Below are positions 8,217 through 17,417 of a stretch of 64,000 bases of DNA, piece by piece. The notes under the pieces were generated by a model. It was given only the letters and a program-made list of their open reading frames with translations, had not been told where the DNA came from and ran no database searches. Made by a program: the position numbers and the translations under genes. The stretch comes from Clostridia bacterium (GTDB lineage: Bacteria; Bacillota; Clostridia; UBA1381): positions 62,001 through 126,000 of the forward strand of contig CAADTH010000045.1 of NCBI GenBank assembly GCA_900751885.1, in the 5' to 3' direction. The first letter of the stretch is position 1. Every line of letters begins with the position of its first letter.

Positions 8217-8864
8217 ATGAAATTATTTATCGATACTGCCAATGTGGATGAAATCCGCATGGCAAATGACATGGGAGTGGTTTGTGGTGTGACGACGAAT
8301 CCGTCCTTAATTGCAAAGGAAGGACGCGATTTTGTTGAAACGGTCAAAGAAATCACCACCATTGTAAACGGACCGGTCAGCGCGGAAGTCATCTCACTCG
8401 AGGCGGATGGCATGGTGAAAGAGGCAAGGGAGCTTGCAAAGATACATAAAAACATCATCATCAAAATTCCAATGACTGGGGAGGGACTGAAGGCTGTCAA
8501 GATTTTGACAGCGGCAGGCATCAAAACCAATGTTACTTTGGTTTTCTCAGCGGCACAGGCGCTTTTGGCGGCACGTGCCGGCGCGACGTATGTCAGCCCG
8601 TTTTTGGGCCGGCTTGACGACATCGGTATGGAGGGTATGAGCTTGATTGAGGAAATCGTCGATATCTTCAATCTGCATGAAATCCCAACGGAAATCATCG
8701 CCGCAAGCATCCGAAACCCGATTCATGTCACACAGGCGGCGCGCTGTGGGTGTGATATCGCGACAGTTCCATACAAGGTAATTGAACAGATGCTTCACCA
8801 TCCGCTGACCGACAGCGGGATTGAGCGGTTTCTCAAGGACTGGGAAACTGTGCCAAAGAAATAA
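8217..8864 (+). CDS. fsa: Transaldolase / fructose-6-phosphate aldolase family
   Basis: A 215-residue member of the short transaldolase (TalC/Fsa) family, which transfers or cleaves dihydroxyacetone units in the pentose phosphate pathway. The Schiff-base lysine is K83 in IIIKIPMTGEG. The N-terminal MKLFIDTANVDEI and GVTTNPSLI are characteristic. AGGAGG precedes the ATG by eight bases. Sequence alone does not separate true transaldolase from F6P aldolase. A terminator follows at once. Confidence 0.9.
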   Translation: MKLFIDTANVDEIRMANDMGVVCGVTTNPSLIAKEGRDFVETVKEITTIVNGPVSAEVISLEADGMVKEARELAKIHKNIIIKIPMTGEGLKAVKILTAAGIKTNVTLVFSAAQALLAARAGATYVSPFLGRLDDIGMEGMSLIEEIVDIFNLHEIPTEIIAASIRNPIHVTQAARCGCDIATVPYKVIEQMLHHPLTDSGIERFLKDWETVPKK

Positions 8865-8872
8865 CAATCTCA

Positions 8873-8899
8873 GGCGACCTGGTTTCAGGTCGTCTTTTT
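8873..8899 (+). terminator. Terminator after the transaldolase gene
   Basis: Stem GGCGACCTG / CAGGTCGTC (8873-8881 with 8886-8894, one G-T pair), loop GTTT, then a T-rich tail. Confidence 0.8.
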
Positions 8900-8961
8900 A
8901 CTGCTCATTTATAACATACGAGAGTCATCACTGCTTGAATATCAATAAAGGAGAATACCAG

Positions 8962-10869
8962 ATGAACGCACTAAAATATTTGAATCTTTTAAGTCAATCC
9001 TATCCGAATATGGAGGAAACCTCAGCTGAAATCATCAATCTACAGGCAATTTTGAACCTGCCAAAGGGAACAGAAGAATTTATCAGCGACCTGCATGGAG
9101 AGTATGAATCCTTTTTACATATCATGAAAAACGCATCAGGCGTTATCCGCAATAAAATCGACGACACCTTTGGCAACGCCATCACAGAAGAGCAGAGGCG
9201 CACACTCGCCACTCTAATTTATTATCCAGAGGAGAAGCTGGAATTGTTAAAGGAAGAATCGGAAAATCTGGAGGATTTATATAAAGTAACCCTCTACCGC
9301 CTTGTAGAGGTATGCCGTGGAATCTCAGTCAAATATACGCGCTCCAAGGTGAGAAAGGCGCTCCCGAAAAACTTTGCTTATATCATTGATGAGCTGTTAA
9401 ATTTACAGGAGACCCCCGCAAAGGATGATTATTATGCAGCTATCATCGACAATATCATCCGTCTGGATCAGTCGGACTCTCTGATTATTGCACTTTCTTA
9501 TCTCATTCAGCGGCTCGCGGTGGATACCCTGCACATTATCGGTGATATTTATGACCGCGGCGCAGGTGCGCATATCATTATGGACTCGCTGATGCAGAGA
9601 AATTCCATCGATATCCAGTGGGGCAATCACGATATTGTCTGGATGGGTGCGGCAAGCGGTAATCTTGCCTGCATCGCGGCGGTAATCCGTATGGCGGCAA
9701 GGTATAACACCCTGAACACGCTGGAGGAAGGCTATGGCATCAACATGCGGCATCTGGAATCCTTTGCCATCAACACCTATGACGATTCCGACTGCCACTA
9801 TTTTATGCCGGTGTCCGGCAAGGATTTGCTAACCGCAAAAATACACAAAGCAATCTGCATCATCGGTTTGAAACTGGAGGGACAGCTTTTGAAGCGCCAC
9901 CCTGAATACCAGTCAAATCATCAGCTTTTACTGGATAAAATCAATTGGGAAAACGGTACGGTTTCTATTGAGGGCAGGGAGTATCCCCTGACAGACCAAT
10001 CCTTCCCTACTGTAAATCCAGCACAGCCATATACACTGACAGCGGAAGAGCAGTATTTGATTGAAAAGCTCAAAAAATCGTTTTTGCAGAGTGAAAAGCT
10101 GCAAAAGCATGTACAGTTTCTGTACTCTGTGGGCAGTATTTATAAAATTTTCAATTCTAACCTTCTGTTTCATGGGTGTATTCCCATGGAGGAGGACGGA
10201 AGCTTTGCCGACTGTATGGGATACCGTGGGAAGGCATATCTCGATTACTGCGATGCGATGGCACGGAAGGGCTATTTTGGCAAACCTCGCTCCAAGGCAA
10301 AGGCAGACGGCGAAGATTTTCTGTGGTATCTTGCCTATGGGACGCACTCTCCTCTGTTTGGAAAAGAGAACTATAGCTTATTTACAAAGTATTTTGTGGA
10401 CGGGGCACAGCCGGATTGTATCAATCCATATTATACTCTGGTGGAAGAAGAGAAAGTATGCAATCAAATCCTATCCGAATTTCACTTGCCGCCGGAAAAG
10501 TCTCATATCATCAACGGAAATGCGCCCATTAAGTCCGAAAAGGGCAAGCGTCCCATTCGAGCAAATGGAAAGCTCTTTGTCATAGATGGCGGACTATCCA
10601 AGGCATATCAGACAGAATCCGGCATTGCAGGCTATACGCTGGTCTACAATTCCTATGGGCTTGTCCTGACCTCCCACCAGCCGTTTGAGAGCCGAAAAAA
10701 AGCCATTGAGGAGGACATCGATATTCATTCTACCTCCATTGTGGTAGAAAAAGTGTTGGCGCGCAAGGATGTAGCGGACACAGATACCGGCGCGCGGTTG
10801 AAGGAAAAAATATCGGATTTGGAGCTTTTGATGCACGCTTACAAAAGCGGTACGATTGTGGAGCACTAG
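8962..10869 (+). CDS. fbp: Fructose-1,6-bisphosphatase, class III
   Basis: This is the gluconeogenic enzyme that hydrolyses fructose-1,6-bisphosphate. At 635 residues it belongs to the large Firmicute class III type with a metallophosphatase core: GDIYDRG and WGNHDIVWMG are the metal-binding motifs. An open frame extends 47 codons upstream into the previous terminator. The start at 8962 (MNALKYLNLL) is chosen because AAAGGAG precedes it and the N-terminus matches the family. A dyad terminator follows. Confidence 0.94.
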   Translation: MNALKYLNLLSQSYPNMEETSAEIINLQAILNLPKGTEEFISDLHGEYESFLHIMKNASGVIRNKIDDTFGNAITEEQRRTLATLIYYPEEKLELLKEESENLEDLYKVTLYRLVEVCRGISVKYTRSKVRKALPKNFAYIIDELLNLQETPAKDDYYAAIIDNIIRLDQSDSLIIALSYLIQRLAVDTLHIIGDIYDRGAGAHIIMDSLMQRNSIDIQWGNHDIVWMGAASGNLACIAAVIRMAARYNTLNTLEEGYGINMRHLESFAINTYDDSDCHYFMPVSGKDLLTAKIHKAICIIGLKLEGQLLKRHPEYQSNHQLLLDKINWENGTVSIEGREYPLTDQSFPTVNPAQPYTLTAEEQYLIEKLKKSFLQSEKLQKHVQFLYSVGSIYKIFNSNLLFHGCIPMEEDGSFADCMGYRGKAYLDYCDAMARKGYFGKPRSKAKADGEDFLWYLAYGTHSPLFGKENYSLFTKYFVDGAQPDCINPYYTLVEEEKVCNQILSEFHLPPEKSHIINGNAPIKSEKGKRPIRANGKLFVIDGGLSKAYQTESGIAGYTLVYNSYGLVLTSHQPFESRKKAIEEDIDIHSTSIVVEKVLARKDVADTDTGARLKEKISDLELLMHAYKSGTIVEH

Positions 10870-10879
10870 AGACAATAAT

Positions 10880-10919
10880 AGGGACAGGAACATGAAATTA
10901 TGCTCATGTTCCTGTCCCT
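10880..10919. terminator. Dyad between fbp and mtnN
   Basis: A perfect 16-bp stem (10880-10895 with 10904-10919) lies between convergent fbp and mtnN. The T-tract is poor, but the position and strength suggest a bidirectional terminator. Confidence 0.65.
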
Positions 10920-10970
10920 GTCTTTGTATTCCCCCTTCGTGCCATGTATCCATGATTTGCACTTTTCGGA

Positions 10971-11669
10971 TTACGCTTCTACTTCCCTCAAAAAGTTCAG
11001 GATAAGCTGCAAGGAGTGATGTGCCGCCAGCTCGGTAAACTGTTCAAACGACATCGGCGCACCGTCGTCTGCGCCGTCAGAAATGGCACGCACCACACAA
11101 AACTCTGTCCGGTTTATCTCGCACACCTGTCCGATGCTTGCTCCCTCCATTTCCGCCGCAAGAGCGGAGAAGGTTTCCCGAATCCAACCCTTTTTTTCCT
11201 TTGTGCTGATGAACTGATCGCCTGTTGCAATCACTCCTGTCTTTATCTGGATATCATCTAGCTTGTCCGCCGCACGCTGCATTTTTTTGACCACCCAATC
11301 TGTGCAGACAATTTTCACTCGTTCCAGTCCGGGGATATATCCTGCCGGATCACCAAACGGTGTCGTATCCATGTCATGCTGAACCACGCTGTCTGCAATG
11401 ACAATATCCCCTACATGAAGCGTCTCGTCCAGTCCTCCGGCCACTCCGACATTGATGACCACATCCGGCTGAAACCGCAAAATCATCGTCTGCGCACAAA
11501 TTGCGGCATTCACCTTCCCCACGCCCGCAACTGCGACAGATACCTCGATTCCCTCCAGAATCCCAATATAAAATGTAATCCCACTTATCTCCTGAATTCT
11601 CGCCTCCTGCATTTGCTGTTTTAACAGCTCCACTTCTATTGCCATTGCTCCAATAATTCCAACGCGCAT
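10971..11669 (-). CDS. mtnN: 5'-methylthioadenosine/S-adenosylhomocysteine nucleosidase
   Basis: This enzyme cleaves adenine from methylthioadenosine and S-adenosylhomocysteine, by-products of polyamine synthesis and methylation. VGVAGGLDE, AAEMEGASIGQV and RAISDGADD are family motifs, the last two covering the substrate Glu and catalytic Asp. The start at 11669 (MRVGIIGAM) is preferred over one 19 codons upstream because AGGAGAG precedes it. That gives 232 residues, the normal length. Confidence 0.94.
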   Translation of the reverse strand: MRVGIIGAMAIEVELLKQQMQEARIQEISGITFYIGILEGIEVSVAVAGVGKVNAAICAQTMILRFQPDVVINVGVAGGLDETLHVGDIVIADSVVQHDMDTTPFGDPAGYIPGLERVKIVCTDWVVKKMQRAADKLDDIQIKTGVIATGDQFISTKEKKGWIRETFSALAAEMEGASIGQVCEINRTEFCVVRAISDGADDGAPMSFEQFTELAAHHSLQLILNFLREVEA

Positions 11670-11696
11670 TGTTTCTCTCCTATTCTTTTTTCTATT

Positions 11697-11726
11697 ATTA
11701 TAAGCGATACACTCTTTTTTTGTCAA
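11697..11726 (-). promoter_or_regulatory. Promoter for mtnN
   Basis: TTGACA (11726-11721), 18 bases, TATAAT (11702-11697) on the minus strand, about 28 bases ahead of the chosen start. This also argues against the longer upstream start. Confidence 0.75.
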
Positions 11727-11823
11727 TCATATTCCCTTTTTCCGAAAAACGTTGTATAATATAAGTGGGTTTTTGTCAGCCATAAAACCTAGTATTTCTT
11801 GACAGGAAAGAAGGGATATCCCA

Positions 11824-12432
11824 ATGGATTTTGTTGCAATTGATTTTGAAACAGCTACCTCCTCCTTCTCCAGTATCTGCAGTATGGGAATCTGTGTGGT
11901 AGAAAACAACTGCATTGTACATCAGGATGAAATATTGATTCGTCCACAGCCCTTACAGTTTCACGATTATAATATCTTAATCCACGGTATTACACCGGAT
12001 ATGGTCGCAAATGAGCCGGACTTTCAGGGGGTATGGAATCAAGTTCGCCCCTATTTGGACAGCAAAACAGTGGTTGCCCACAATGCACAATTTGATGTAG
12101 GTGCACTGCGCGCCACTCTAGATTTATACGATTTGCCATACCCAACCTTTGACTATCTGTGTACGGTCAAGCTGTCACAAAAGGCATATCCGGATTTTCC
12201 CAGCCACAAACTCAACCGTCTTTGCGACTACCTTGGCATTACCTTTTCCCACCATCACGCTGGAGATGACGCGTATGCCTGTGCGAAGGTACTACTTTCC
12301 ATCATTGAGGATTTTTCTCTGGACAGCATCGAGGAGCTGGAACATACCTTTGAGATTGGCATTGGTCATCTGTTTCCGGGTTGCTATGTTCCCTGCACCA
12401 AAAACAGAAAAAAACGTAAAGCTGAAAAGTAA
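11824..12432 (+). CDS. DnaQ-like 3'-5' exonuclease (DNA polymerase III epsilon family)
   Basis: A 202-residue DEDDh exonuclease. Exo I DFET is at residues 7-10, Exo II is HNAQFDVGAL with Asp91, and Exo III is HHAGDD with His144 and Asp149. The fold is followed by a short basic tail (KNRKKRKAEK). Such proteins proofread or trim DNA or RNA, and the exact substrate is not evident. A TATAAT at 11755-11760 may belong to its promoter, although no convincing -35 box was seen. Confidence 0.85.
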   Translation: MDFVAIDFETATSSFSSICSMGICVVENNCIVHQDEILIRPQPLQFHDYNILIHGITPDMVANEPDFQGVWNQVRPYLDSKTVVAHNAQFDVGALRATLDLYDLPYPTFDYLCTVKLSQKAYPDFPSHKLNRLCDYLGITFSHHHAGDDAYACAKVLLSIIEDFSLDSIEELEHTFEIGIGHLFPGCYVPCTKNRKKRKAEK

Positions 12433-12516
12433 TGGAGTCTGTCTTGGCTGCCATTTGCTGTCTGATGTCAGATTGGTATTCTCCCCGTCTCCAGCTGGAA
12501 GATTTTTAACTTTTTC

Positions 12517-12545
12517 TTGACGAACGCTTTTCTTTATAGTATAAT
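12517..12545 (+). promoter_or_regulatory. Promoter for tRNA-Gly
   Basis: TTGACG (12517-12522), 17 bases, TATAAT (12540-12545), ten bases ahead of the mature tRNA 5' end. Confidence 0.85.
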
Positions 12546-12555
12546 ATTCTTGTTT

Positions 12556-12629
12556 GCGGGTGTAGTTTAGTGGCAGAACTTCAGCTTCCCAAGCTGATAG
12601 TGTGGGTTCGATTCCCATCACTCGCTCCA
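12556..12629 (+). tRNA. tRNA-Gly (anticodon CCC)
   Basis: A 74-base cloverleaf. The acceptor stem GCGGGTG pairs with CACTCGC, followed by discriminator T and an encoded CCA. The anticodon stem is TCAGC/GCTGA with loop TTCCCAA, giving anticodon CCC. The T-arm is GTGGG-TTCGATT-CCCAT. It has its own promoter and a terminator five bases downstream. Confidence 0.95.
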
Positions 12630-12633
12630 AGTG

Positions 12634-12665
12634 AGCCGGTTTCTTTGAAAGAGACCGGCTTTTTA
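12634..12665 (+). terminator. Terminator after tRNA-Gly
   Basis: Stem AGCCGGTTTCTTT / AAAGAGACCGGCT, then TTTTT (12661-12664 and beyond). Confidence 0.85.
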
Positions 12666-12810
12666 TTGGTTTTGAATTTTGTTTCCATGATTTAATAACT
12701 TTTTAACATTTTTTTAATCTTTTTGACACAAATCTATTTACCTTTTCTGTTTTTCATGGTATGATAATAAAAGAGAAAAAAAAGAGAAAAATCCCCGGGA
12801 GGAACGAAAG

Positions 12811-13740
12811 ATGAAGAAAAAAATTTTATTACCGATTTTGATTTTGCTTGGTCTTTTAGCGTGTGCACCGTTTGCAAGTGCATCAGGAGACTATGTCGCG
12901 CCTGCGAAATTTACCGACGTCGTTACCTATATCAACAATTATCCTATCCCATCCTACAACCTGAATGGGTATACCTTTGTCAAAGCGGAGGACCTCAGAA
13001 ACTATGGCTTCGATATCACCTGGACCGAAGCGGACAATTCCATCCGAATCATGAGAAATGACAGCAATGTAATTGATTTTATCCTGACATGCAAAAGCCG
13101 TCCTTCCCAGGTAGGAAAAACGCAGTTCAATTTTGTCACTACTGACACAAAAGCATATGTCGGAAATTATAACTATCAGATTGAAGCGCTTGGCGGCATT
13201 CCTGGTTATACGCTCATCAATGTAGACAATCTCAAGCCATTTGCAGAGATTCAATGGATTGGCGAATCACAACAGTTACATATTTGGATTCGGGACGGTC
13301 TTCAGATGAGCGGTGAACCGCTTTATGTCCCATACGATTATTCTGATATCCCATCAACAGAATATAACTGCAAAGACAGCCAGCATTATTTTTCGGCTTA
13401 TTTCAACAGTGTAAATGAGTTGTCCTTCGCTTTTGCTACTGCCGATATCGTGAATAACGAAGTGGCTTCCTACTCGAAATGCCGCGGTATGTTTTATGTA
13501 AAGCTCATTGATAAAGCAACCGGAAATGAAGTATATAGTGAGGGGAAACCGTTTGACGTCTGGGATTATACCACCATTCCCTATTACATCAGCGATTATA
13601 TGGATATCCCCTATTCTGTTGAAGTGAATGTGCCAAAGTGGAACATTGCGGAAAACAGCGGCACATTGACCGCACAGCTGTATTACTGGTGTGATAACTG
13701 TAATTATGGCTTGGACGCAGAATATGAAATTTATTTATAA
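12811..13740 (+). CDS. Secreted protein with a copper-amine-oxidase-N-like stalk domain
   Basis: A 309-residue exported protein. Its signal peptide is hydrophobic with possible cleavage after FASA; LLAC could also act as a lipobox. Residues 30-90 (YINNYPIPSYNLNGYTFV, then LRNYGF and ITWTEADNSIRIMRN) match the repeat seen in copper amine oxidase N-terminal stalk domains of Firmicute surface proteins. A second half-repeat (YQIEALGGIPGYTLINVDNL) follows. The C-terminal half is Tyr-rich and unrecognised. There is no catalytic oxidase domain, so no enzyme activity is implied. GGGAGG precedes the ATG, and a strong terminator follows. Confidence 0.65.
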   Translation: MKKKILLPILILLGLLACAPFASASGDYVAPAKFTDVVTYINNYPIPSYNLNGYTFVKAEDLRNYGFDITWTEADNSIRIMRNDSNVIDFILTCKSRPSQVGKTQFNFVTTDTKAYVGNYNYQIEALGGIPGYTLINVDNLKPFAEIQWIGESQQLHIWIRDGLQMSGEPLYVPYDYSDIPSTEYNCKDSQHYFSAYFNSVNELSFAFATADIVNNEVASYSKCRGMFYVKLIDKATGNEVYSEGKPFDVWDYTTIPYYISDYMDIPYSVEVNVPKWNIAENSGTLTAQLYYWCDNCNYGLDAEYEIYL

Positions 13741-13745
13741 GCTGC

Positions 13746-13786
13746 AAAAAAACAGGACTGCAAGCTGCAAGTCCTGTTTTTTTATT
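13746..13786. terminator. Terminator after the stalk-domain protein gene
   Basis: A perfect 14-bp stem (13746-13759 with 13770-13783), A-run on the left and T-run on the right. It can act on either strand. Confidence 0.85.
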
Positions 13787-13919
13787 TAATTGTCCAAAAA
13801 CTGTGACTTGTTATAGGTTTTATCCCATCACATAGAAAAGCCTACACCAAAAAGAACCCATCAGCTCTTTTTTATCTATCAGAGAAATGGCGCAATGTGA
13901 ATCTACATAAAAAATTGTT

Positions 13920-14507
13920 TTAGCGTGAAAATAATGTCAGAATTGACACACAAGGAAAAAGAGCGGCAACACTACCTGTCATTGCCAACAAAGAATAAGA
14001 TATCTTTTCAACCAATCTCGGATACATGTTCATCTGGTCACAATGAGCCGCTACTGCCATTACAACCTGAGTCCAATCAAAAAAAACAGAGTCTCTCGTC
14101 AAGCAATATACTTCATTCCTGGAACGGTATAGATACATACAATCTCCCCTGTCGACATATCCGCATAGCTCCGAAAAATAAAGGTGAAGCACCCCATACG
14201 GCGTAATCTCCATCAACTCATCATCATCGACAATCACTCGTCCTAAAACCACATCCTTTGACATGTCCCTTCTTGCCCGTTTTCGTATCATTACTTCGGC
14301 AGTAAGCTTTGTGACAACTGCAAGCAGAATCAACGCCACTCCTAAAAAAATAAACGCGGGTGCATAATCAAACAATCCCCAAGAGATTGAAATCACACCA
14401 CAGCAAGAGGTAATTGGAATTGTCATACAACTTTTTTCGTCAAAGTCAAAGCGATACATTTTTACAAGGTCAACACGCTTATACTGGCATCCTCTTTCAA
14501 TATACAT
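13920..14507 (-). CDS. Membrane protein of unknown function, YcxB-like
   Basis: A 195-residue protein with two membrane segments near residues 30-70 and a third at the C-terminus. Between them is a soluble stretch (GVLHLYFSELCGYVDRGD, then YLYRSRNEVYCL) that resembles the YcxB-type C-terminal domain. This is tentative and no function is proposed. The start at 14507 (MYIERGCQYK) is chosen over a longer frame: GGAGGTGAG precedes it, and the promoter at 14533-14561 lies inside the longer version. Confidence 0.6.
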   Translation of the reverse strand: MYIERGCQYKRVDLVKMYRFDFDEKSCMTIPITSCCGVISISWGLFDYAPAFIFLGVALILLAVVTKLTAEVMIRKRARRDMSKDVVLGRVIVDDDELMEITPYGVLHLYFSELCGYVDRGDCMYLYRSRNEVYCLTRDSVFFDWTQVVMAVAAHCDQMNMYPRLVEKISYSLLAMTGSVAALFPCVSILTLFSR

Positions 14508-14532
14508 TTTCTCACCTCCATCATCTTCCATT

Positions 14533-14561
14533 ATTATATACTCTTCTACTTTTTTTGTCAA
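14533..14561 (-). promoter_or_regulatory. Promoter for the YcxB-like gene
   Basis: TTGACA (14561-14556), 17 bases, TATAAT (14538-14533) on the minus strand, a consensus match. Confidence 0.85.
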
Positions 14562-14627
14562 TCTCATTTTCCTATTTTATTAACGCTTTTCTATTTTATC
14601 TCAATTCTACAAAATTAGTCCATGTAA

Positions 14628-14664
14628 AAAAAGACAGCAGACTTTTTCGCCTGCCATCTTTTTA
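14628..14664 (-). terminator. Terminator of the carboxyltransferase / Na+ pump operon
   Basis: Minus-strand stem AAAGATGGCAG / CTGCTGTCTTT (two G-T pairs) followed by T's, just past the stop of the carboxyltransferase gene. Confidence 0.75.
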
Positions 14665-14674
14665 TCACCTTATT

Positions 14675-16090
14675 TTAGATTGGGTGAGTCATCTCTTCCC
14701 TATCCACTAAATCCGGATCGATTTTATATTTCTGTGCCTGTCTGTATTCAAAGAATTTCACTGCAACCTGACCAAACAGCGCATAAGAAAGGACATCCTC
14801 ATCCTGTTCAATCCACTGTGCACATTCTTTTCTCAGCTTGTCAAGCTCCGGCTTAATCAAATCAGCCGGACGACAGGTGATTCTCTTTTCATCACCAATA
14901 ATCTTTTTGACAATGTCTGGCTTAATCTCAACAGGAGTTTTTCCATATTCACCTCTGACGATACCCTTTGTCTCGTTAGAAATCATCTTATACCGTTCGC
15001 CCATGATAACATTGAGTACCGCCTGGGTACCGACAATCTGGCTGGACGGCGTAACAAGCGGAGGGAATCCCAAATCTTCTCTTACGCGAGGAACTTCCTT
15101 GAGTACCTCCTCGTATTTGTCCTCCTTGCCCTGCTGTTTGAGCTGAGAGACAAGGTTCGAAAGCATTCCGCCAGGAACCTGGTAAAGAAGCGTATTCACG
15201 TCTACCCCCATTACCTTCGGATTCATCAAGCCGCTTGCAAGATATTTTTCTCTGAGCGGACGGAAATAATCCGCGATTTCCGTCAGCTTATTGAGGTCAT
15301 AGCCTGTATCATATGGCGTTCCCTGAAGAGTTGCAACAAGCGGCTCTGTCGGCGGCTGGGACGTTCCCATTGCCATTGGCGACATCGCGCAGTCGACCAC
15401 GTCGACTCCCGCTTCAATCGCTTTCAAATACGTCATGGAAGCGACACCGCTTGTATAGTGCGTGTGAAGCTGAATTGGAATTTTTACTGTTTCCTTCATC
15501 GCCTTTACAAGGTCATATGCCGTATATGGAAGAAGAAGTCCTGCCATATCCTTAATACAGATAGAATCTGCACCCATGTCCTCAAGCTGTTTCGCCATCT
15601 TTACGAAGCTTTCAATATTGTGTACCGGACTGATGGTATAACAAACCGTTGCCTGCACATGCCCCTTTTCCTTTTTACATGCGTTGATTGCACATTCCAA
15701 GTTGCGGACATCATTGAGTGCGTCGAAGATACGCAGAATGTCAATTCCGTTTGCGATGGATTTTTGAACAAAATATTCTACCACATCATCCGCATAGTGC
15801 TTGTATCCAAGAATATTCTGTCCACGGAACAGCATCTGAAGCGGAGTTTTTTTTGCTTTTTGTTTGATTTTTCGAAGTCTCTCCCATGGATCCTCATTCA
15901 GAAAACGCAGGCAGGCATCAAATGTAGCGCCACCCCACGCTTCCAGGGAATGATATCCGATTTCGTCCATTTTTTCAACGATTGGAAGAATTTCATCTGT
16001 TGTCATACGGGTTGCAATCAAAGACTGATGCGCATCCCTGAGGACCGTCTCCGTAATTTTAACCGGTTTTGCCTGTTGGGTTTTTGCCAT
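14675..16090 (-). CDS. oadA: Oxaloacetate decarboxylase alpha / transcarboxylase 5S-type carboxyltransferase subunit
   Basis: A 471-residue biotin-dependent carboxyltransferase that moves CO2 between oxaloacetate/pyruvate and carboxybiotin. It has the HMGL-like barrel with metal ligand Asp in TVLRDAHQS, the carbamylated Lys in CIKDMAG and the HTH metal motif in QLHTHYTSG, followed by the conserved carboxylase domain. The C-terminal biotinyl domain of classical OadA is missing, as in the 5S subunit of transcarboxylase. The carrier is encoded separately at 17418-17807. AAGGAGAG precedes the ATG. It is the last gene of the operon. Confidence 0.9.
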   Translation of the reverse strand: MAKTQQAKPVKITETVLRDAHQSLIATRMTTDEILPIVEKMDEIGYHSLEAWGGATFDACLRFLNEDPWERLRKIKQKAKKTPLQMLFRGQNILGYKHYADDVVEYFVQKSIANGIDILRIFDALNDVRNLECAINACKKEKGHVQATVCYTISPVHNIESFVKMAKQLEDMGADSICIKDMAGLLLPYTAYDLVKAMKETVKIPIQLHTHYTSGVASMTYLKAIEAGVDVVDCAMSPMAMGTSQPPTEPLVATLQGTPYDTGYDLNKLTEIADYFRPLREKYLASGLMNPKVMGVDVNTLLYQVPGGMLSNLVSQLKQQGKEDKYEEVLKEVPRVREDLGFPPLVTPSSQIVGTQAVLNVIMGERYKMISNETKGIVRGEYGKTPVEIKPDIVKKIIGDEKRITCRPADLIKPELDKLRKECAQWIEQDEDVLSYALFGQVAVKFFEYRQAQKYKIDPDLVDREEMTHPI

Positions 16091-16111
16091 TTATCTCACT
16101 CTCCTTATCTC

Positions 16112-17383
16112 TTATTTTGCAAACATGGACAGAAATACGCCAGCCGCAACCGCGGAGCCGATTACCCCTGCCACATTCGGACCCATCGCGTGCATCAAAA
16201 GAAAGTTTGAAGGATTCTCTTTCTGTCCCACTGTCTGGGATACACGCGCCGCCATTGGTACTGCTGATACACCAGCACTGCCAATGAGCGGATTGACCTT
16301 TCCGCCTGTCAATTTACACATAATTTTTCCGAGCAGCAACCCACCTGCTGTGCTGATGCAGAATGCAATCAATCCAAGCACAACAATACCGATTGTCTGT
16401 GGATTCAAAAAGCTTGCTGCAGTCGCAGTCGCACCGACTGTAACGCCGAGAAAAATTGTAATAATATTCATCAGTTCATTTTGTGCGGTTTTGACCAAAC
16501 GGTCTACCACACCGGATTCCTTCGCAAGGTTACCGAGCATGAGCATACCTACAAGTGCCAGTGCATCCGGCACAATCAATGCCACTACAATGGTAACTGC
16601 GATTGGGAAGATAATCTTTTCCTGCTTGCTGACCGGGCGAAGCTGTGCCATCACAATGCTTCGTTCCTTCTTTGTCGTCATCAGCTTCATGATTGGCGGT
16701 TGAATGACTGGAATGAGCGCCATATACGAATACGCCGCAATCGCAATCGCCGGCAGAAGTGCCGGTGCAAGCGTTTTTGTTACATAAATCGCGGTCGGAC
16801 CGTCCGCACCGCCGATAATACCGATAGAAGCCGCCTCATTGACACCAAATCCGATTGCTTCTGGAAACAGTGCACCCAAAACAAGTGCGCCGAGGAAGGT
16901 AAAAAATACGCCGAACTGTGCCGCCGCACCCAAAAGAATGCTCTTTGGGTTTGCAATCAGCGGTCCAAAATCCGTCATACATCCGATTCCCAAGAAAATC
17001 AATGGCGGATAAATTCCAAGCTTGACGCCCAGATACAACAAATCCAACAGACCGCCATGAGACACAATATTCTGAATATCCACATATGTGCCGCCTACAA
17101 GATATTGAGGGTCTGTAAAGTATTCCGTGTGCATTAAAATTGAGCTTGCATTCTGGAACATCGGTAAATTCGTCAAGAGCACGCCGAATGCGATTGGTAA
17201 TAAAAGTAGCGGCTCAAATTTCTTTACAATTGCTAAATACAACAGGAGACATGCTATGATAATCATCAGAGGTGTTCCAATAATCTGCAGAATACTCTGC
17301 CCATTCGCGATGGCATCTTGCATGGAATGAATCATAGCTGCGACACCTGTGCTATTTAAAAAGTCGATAAAACTTTGTAACAC
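16112..17383 (-). CDS. oadB: Sodium-translocating decarboxylase, beta subunit
   Basis: This is the membrane subunit that decarboxylates carboxybiotin and pumps Na+ outward. The 423 residues hold many membrane segments and the conserved GGADGPTAIYVTKTLAP region, which carries the pump's functional aspartate. The start is GTG at 17383 with only a weak ribosome site, so coupling to the biotin gene is likely. The same subunit type serves oxaloacetate, methylmalonyl-CoA and glutaconyl-CoA decarboxylases, and sequence does not choose between them. Confidence 0.93.
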   Translation of the reverse strand: MLQSFIDFLNSTGVAAMIHSMQDAIANGQSILQIIGTPLMIIIACLLLYLAIVKKFEPLLLLPIAFGVLLTNLPMFQNASSILMHTEYFTDPQYLVGGTYVDIQNIVSHGGLLDLLYLGVKLGIYPPLIFLGIGCMTDFGPLIANPKSILLGAAAQFGVFFTFLGALVLGALFPEAIGFGVNEAASIGIIGGADGPTAIYVTKTLAPALLPAIAIAAYSYMALIPVIQPPIMKLMTTKKERSIVMAQLRPVSKQEKIIFPIAVTIVVALIVPDALALVGMLMLGNLAKESGVVDRLVKTAQNELMNIITIFLGVTVGATATAASFLNPQTIGIVVLGLIAFCISTAGGLLLGKIMCKLTGGKVNPLIGSAGVSAVPMAARVSQTVGQKENPSNFLLMHAMGPNVAGVIGSAVAAGVFLSMFAK

Positions 17384-17417
17384 TTTTGTCTCACATCACT
17401 TTCCTGATTTAAAATTC

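Noticed and set aside
8821..8961. N-terminal extension of fructose-bisphosphatase
   Set aside because: The open frame runs through the previous gene's terminator and lacks a ribosome site; the family start is at 8962.
16125..17137. Plus-strand open frames opposite the Na+ pump beta subunit
   Set aside because: Antisense shadows of a well-supported gene, with low-complexity products.
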